Origin: a candidate division CSSED10-310 bacterium
GTDB taxonomy: Bacteria; CSSED10-310
Direction: 5' to 3'
Assembly (NCBI GenBank): GCA_016931515.1
Contig: JAFGEQ010000009.1
Span: 181,467 to 245,466, forward strand
DNA length: 64,000 nt
Made by a program: the position numbers and the translations under genes. Numbering within the stretch: the first letter of the stretch is position 1; the number at the start of each line of letters is the position of its first letter. Of the stretch, positions 61,986 through 64,000 are shown piece by piece. Under the pieces are notes generated by a model. That model saw nothing but the letters and a program-made list of their open reading frames with translations. It had not been told where the DNA came from and ran no database searches.

Positions 61986-63670
61986 CAATGGCCTCCACCG
62001 CTGACGCACGCACCGTGACAGGCGCTGTGGCACGCACTGTGACAGGCGCTGTGGCATGCACTGTGGCAGGCATTATGGCAGGCATTGTGGCAGGCTGCAT
62101 GGCAGGCCTTGATACCCGAGATCGCGCTGCCGGAGATGAAATCCTTGAAGGTGACCGCATCGGGATTGACCTGCAGGGATCGCTCGAACGGTTGCCGGAT
62201 AGTGTTGCGGTCGAAATAGCGGTCATACCCGTAATGACGATGGTAATACCACGCCCAGCCATTGACAGGATCATCAGCGGATCCAGCCGGTTTCTTCTTG
62301 CCGTCCGACGGTTCCTCATCCATAAACGCCTGCGCGATCTGCTCGTGCCAGTATTTGCGTGTCGCCTCGATATCACAGTCCCAGGTCTTCTGCTGCGTGT
62401 TGTCGACCATGGACTGCATCAGATCCGTCAGTTCCTTCTCGCTGAACTGACCGTCATCCTGGGCCGCCTGGAACATCATCCGCTCGTATGTACCGAGGTT
62501 GGCGATGGCTGTCGGCAGGTTCGACGGGATTTCGACAAACAGCGGATCGTTACTGACGAGTTTCAGCATCTCCCGCGCCAGCAGTTGCGCCAGAACGGTG
62601 GAAAATATCTGCTTGTACGGCACGCCGATGAACACCGCTGCCTCGATCGGATCCAAGTCGCGCGCGATTTTGCCGTCTTTGCGGAAGGAGGCGATTTCCA
62701 GCTTGGGTGGCACCCAGTCGCTCCGGAGCCAGTTCACATCGTCGAGACCCTGTTGAGCGCGAATCATGGAGCGATGCTTTTTCGCGGCTGTGAAGAGCCC
62801 GCTGGAGCCCAGCATCGACAGCGCGATCACCAGCACCATCCGGGAAATGCCGCCGCGATCCATGTCAACGGCAGTGGCGAGCTTGGAGGTTACTCCGCCG
62901 CCGGCATCGCCGGAAGCAGCTGCCGCGCTGAAAGAGGCAGTCTGAAAAACATCCGCATTGATGTACTGCTGGATCCGGAAATGGTATTTTGTCGGGATTT
63001 TATCCTTGTGGAGCTGCACCTGGGCAACCTGCTTCCCGTCCCGGTCATATGTTTTGTAGTCGATCAGGTAGTTCTCATTCATGAATTTTTCGGTAGCGAA
63101 CCCGTTTTCCAACAGCGTCTTTTCAACCGATTCGCGATCGCTCCCGCCGGAATGCTCCAGCGGGTAAGTCACCCACACGGTGTAATGCTCCAGCGGTTCA
63201 TCCCATTCGGTCGGAGCCCAGTTGAAGACGACCAGTTCCTGCCCTTCCGCGGCCGTCGTGCGCGCCAGGTACCCGGCGGCACCCATATCCGCGGCAAACC
63301 GGAACCGGTAGGTCAGCTCGTTGGCATTGGATTTTTGACCGTCCGCCAAGATGATATCATACGTGGTCGAATTATAGGTGTTGATATCGAGCTTGTATGT
63401 CTTCCCCGTCTCGTCAATCGCCCAGGCGTTTTCCCTGTCGAAGACCGGTTTCAGGCGATCGAATCCGGAGAAATAAAATCCGCTGAAAGGAGTCTCCAGC
63501 AGGTGCCAACGCACCACGTATTCCACGACGGCTTTGCCGTCTTCGAAGAGCTGGACATCCACCTCCGCGAACCGGACTTCCCCGCGGCCGGCGAGGCATG
63601 TCGCGCTTCCCATGATCGAGGCACATAAAACAAGCACCCATATTACCAGTTTCCGATCGATTACCCTCAT
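61985..63670 (-). CDS. DUF2207-like membrane protein with C-terminal CHxA repeat tail
   Basis: 561 residues. A signal peptide (about 7-28) is followed by an extracytoplasmic beta domain (FAEVDVQLFEDGKAVVEYVVRW, VFNWAPTEWDEPLEHY), one membrane segment (about 273-291, MVLVIALSMLGSSGLFTAA) and a cytoplasmic helical domain (LDPIEAAVFIGVPYKQIFSTVL), the layout of DUF2207-type proteins. Residues 523-555 are eight Cys-His-x-Ala tetrads with a ninth Cys, and the chain ends VSGGGH. The tail should be cytoplasmic, where the neighbouring radical SAM enzyme works. ATG 63670 follows GGAGGCGGAAGT. First gene of the operon. Confidence 0.8.
   Translation of the reverse strand: MRVIDRKLVIWVLVLCASIMGSATCLAGRGEVRFAEVDVQLFEDGKAVVEYVVRWHLLETPFSGFYFSGFDRLKPVFDRENAWAIDETGKTYKLDINTYNSTTYDIILADGQKSNANELTYRFRFAADMGAAGYLARTTAAEGQELVVFNWAPTEWDEPLEHYTVWVTYPLEHSGGSDRESVEKTLLENGFATEKFMNENYLIDYKTYDRDGKQVAQVQLHKDKIPTKYHFRIQQYINADVFQTASFSAAAASGDAGGGVTSKLATAVDMDRGGISRMVLVIALSMLGSSGLFTAAKKHRSMIRAQQGLDDVNWLRSDWVPPKLEIASFRKDGKIARDLDPIEAAVFIGVPYKQIFSTVLAQLLAREMLKLVSNDPLFVEIPSNLPTAIANLGTYERMMFQAAQDDGQFSEKELTDLMQSMVDNTQQKTWDCDIEATRKYWHEQIAQAFMDEEPSDGKKKPAGSADDPVNGWAWYYHRHYGYDRYFDRNTIRQPFERSLQVNPDAVTFKDFISGSAISGIKACHAACHNACHNACHSACHSACHSACHSACHGACVSGGGH
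62006..62104 (-). repeat. In-frame 12-base tandem repeat coding CHxA tetrads
   Basis: A 99-base array encodes eight tetrads plus a final Cys: C-H-(A/N/N/S/S/S/S/G)-A. Cysteines recur every four residues (523, 527 ... 555). The codons vary between units, so the array is not a fresh slippage product, and the register is kept in every unit. Confidence 0.9.
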
Positions 63671-63701
63671 ACTTCCGCCTCCAGGTTTCAGCGTTTGAAC
63701 C

Positions 63702-63707
63702 AGTATA
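63702..63707 (-). promoter_or_regulatory. Possible -10 box of the Cys-repeat operon
   Basis: TATACT on the minus strand, 31 bases upstream of the ATG at 63670. No good -35 box is seen, so the assignment is weak. Confidence 0.3.
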
Positions 63708-63760
63708 CGCGAAAAGGGGATTGGAATTCGAAAAAAATCTTTCATTTTGTGTGATTGTCG

Positions 63761-63996
63761 AAAATCCCCCCGGCCGCGGGAAGTCGCTAAAGACGACTGG
63801 AGCTCCCGCCCCCCTCATACGAGGCAGAGGGTTCTTTATTGGCGGTTTGAAAATCCCCCCGGTTGCCTCAGTCGCCTCGATCGCTTCTCCGGCGATCTCT
63901 TTGGCGACTTCTTTGGCAACCGCCCCGCTGTTGAAGCAAATGAGCGTACTGACTCATGGAAAATCCCCCCGGTCGTCTCCGACGACCGCCCCCCTT
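63761..63996. repeat. Three structured units AAAATCCCCCCGG-hairpin-CCGCCCC
   Basis: Units begin at 63761, 63850 and 63960 and end near 63814, 63926 and 63996. Each has the same flanks but a different inverted repeat inside: GGGA-AGTCG.../CGACT...TCCC; GGTTGCC.../...GGCAACC with an inner GTCGCC/GGCGAC; and GGTCGTC-TCC-GACGACC. Lengths differ (about 54, 77, 37). No coding frame is supported from 63671 to 64000. Confidence 0.6.
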
Positions 63997-64000
63997 TTCA

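Noticed and set aside
61958-63628. 556-codon plus-strand open frame
   Set aside because: Antisense to the DUF2207-like/CHxA gene, which has a signal peptide, an SD and coupled neighbours. The open antisense frame comes from codon bias.
63761-63996. Possible CRISPR array at the window end
   Set aside because: Spacing is irregular and the parts between conserved flanks are self-complementary, unlike spacers.

Overview
The window reads as a chromosomal segment of an uncultivated, Gram-negative-type bacterium of moderate GC. Support for an outer membrane comes from a lipocalin, a lipoprotein, Wzm/Wzt-type polysaccharide export and a type IV-type (pseudo)pilin. The Pro-Thr-Pro linkers of a large secreted protein, the many radical SAM enzymes, and the TMTC-like and GT-C-like membrane transferases recall candidate-phylum genomes. 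I cannot name the lineage from sequence alone.

Layout. 1-4121 (minus): purB (cut by the window edge), a YycJ-like beta-lactamase-fold hydrolase, dut, a lipocalin and a DUF374-type acyltransferase. 4263-9014 (plus): a compact operon of three radical SAM enzymes with an S23-type four-helix protein and a TerB-like protein. 8949-11798 (minus): L-2-hydroxyglutarate oxidase, an exported peroxiredoxin, and a secreted zinc-ribbon/DA1-like peptidase. 12030-16541 (plus): clpB and a HEAT-repeat membrane protein. 16553-21844: a pilin-like protein, a nucleotidyltransferase-fold protein and a 1190-residue secreted amidohydrolase-like protein. 21981-28257: two divergent B12-type radical SAM enzymes and two convergent GT-C membrane glycosyltransferases. 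28241-34811 (minus): an operon for ABC-dependent polysaccharide export with two ATPases, one permease and two GT4 glycosyltransferases. 34952-39736 (minus): mutY, tpx, htpG and two hsp20 genes. 40267-50297: fabH, a SHOCT-like small protein, a GT-C-like protein, a B12-type radical SAM enzyme, a phosphopantetheinyl transferase overlapping a Ser/Thr kinase-TPR protein, and proS. 50358-57107: a B12-type radical SAM enzyme, a GT87-like protein, a methyltransferase, a TMTC-like protein and a lipoprotein. 57108-59650: an accessory patch with two attC-like palindromes, a DsrE-like gene, dispersed palindromes, a gene remnant and a HEPN/MNT pair. 59648-63670 (minus): a three-gene cluster discussed below. 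63761-63996: three structured repeat units.

The strongest candidate for an undescribed system is the minus-strand operon 63670-59648. Its first gene encodes a membrane protein resembling DUF2207 proteins, whose C-terminus is a run of Cys-His-x-Ala tetrads (nine cysteines, each four residues apart). Its stop codon overlaps the start of a radical SAM/SPASM enzyme that carries an N-terminal PqqD-like peptide-recognition domain. A multi-pass membrane protein follows. This is the arrangement expected for post-translational modification of a Cys/His-rich repeat on a membrane-anchored substrate.

Other signals worth attention: a likely small RNA (36726-36818) with its own promoter, a terminator and a pyrimidine-rich loop able to pair with Shine-Dalgarno sequences; a structured leader before fabH; an orphan intrinsic terminator in the leader of the methyltransferase gene; and eight radical SAM enzymes in 64 kb, five of them of the B12-binding type beside glycosyltransferases.
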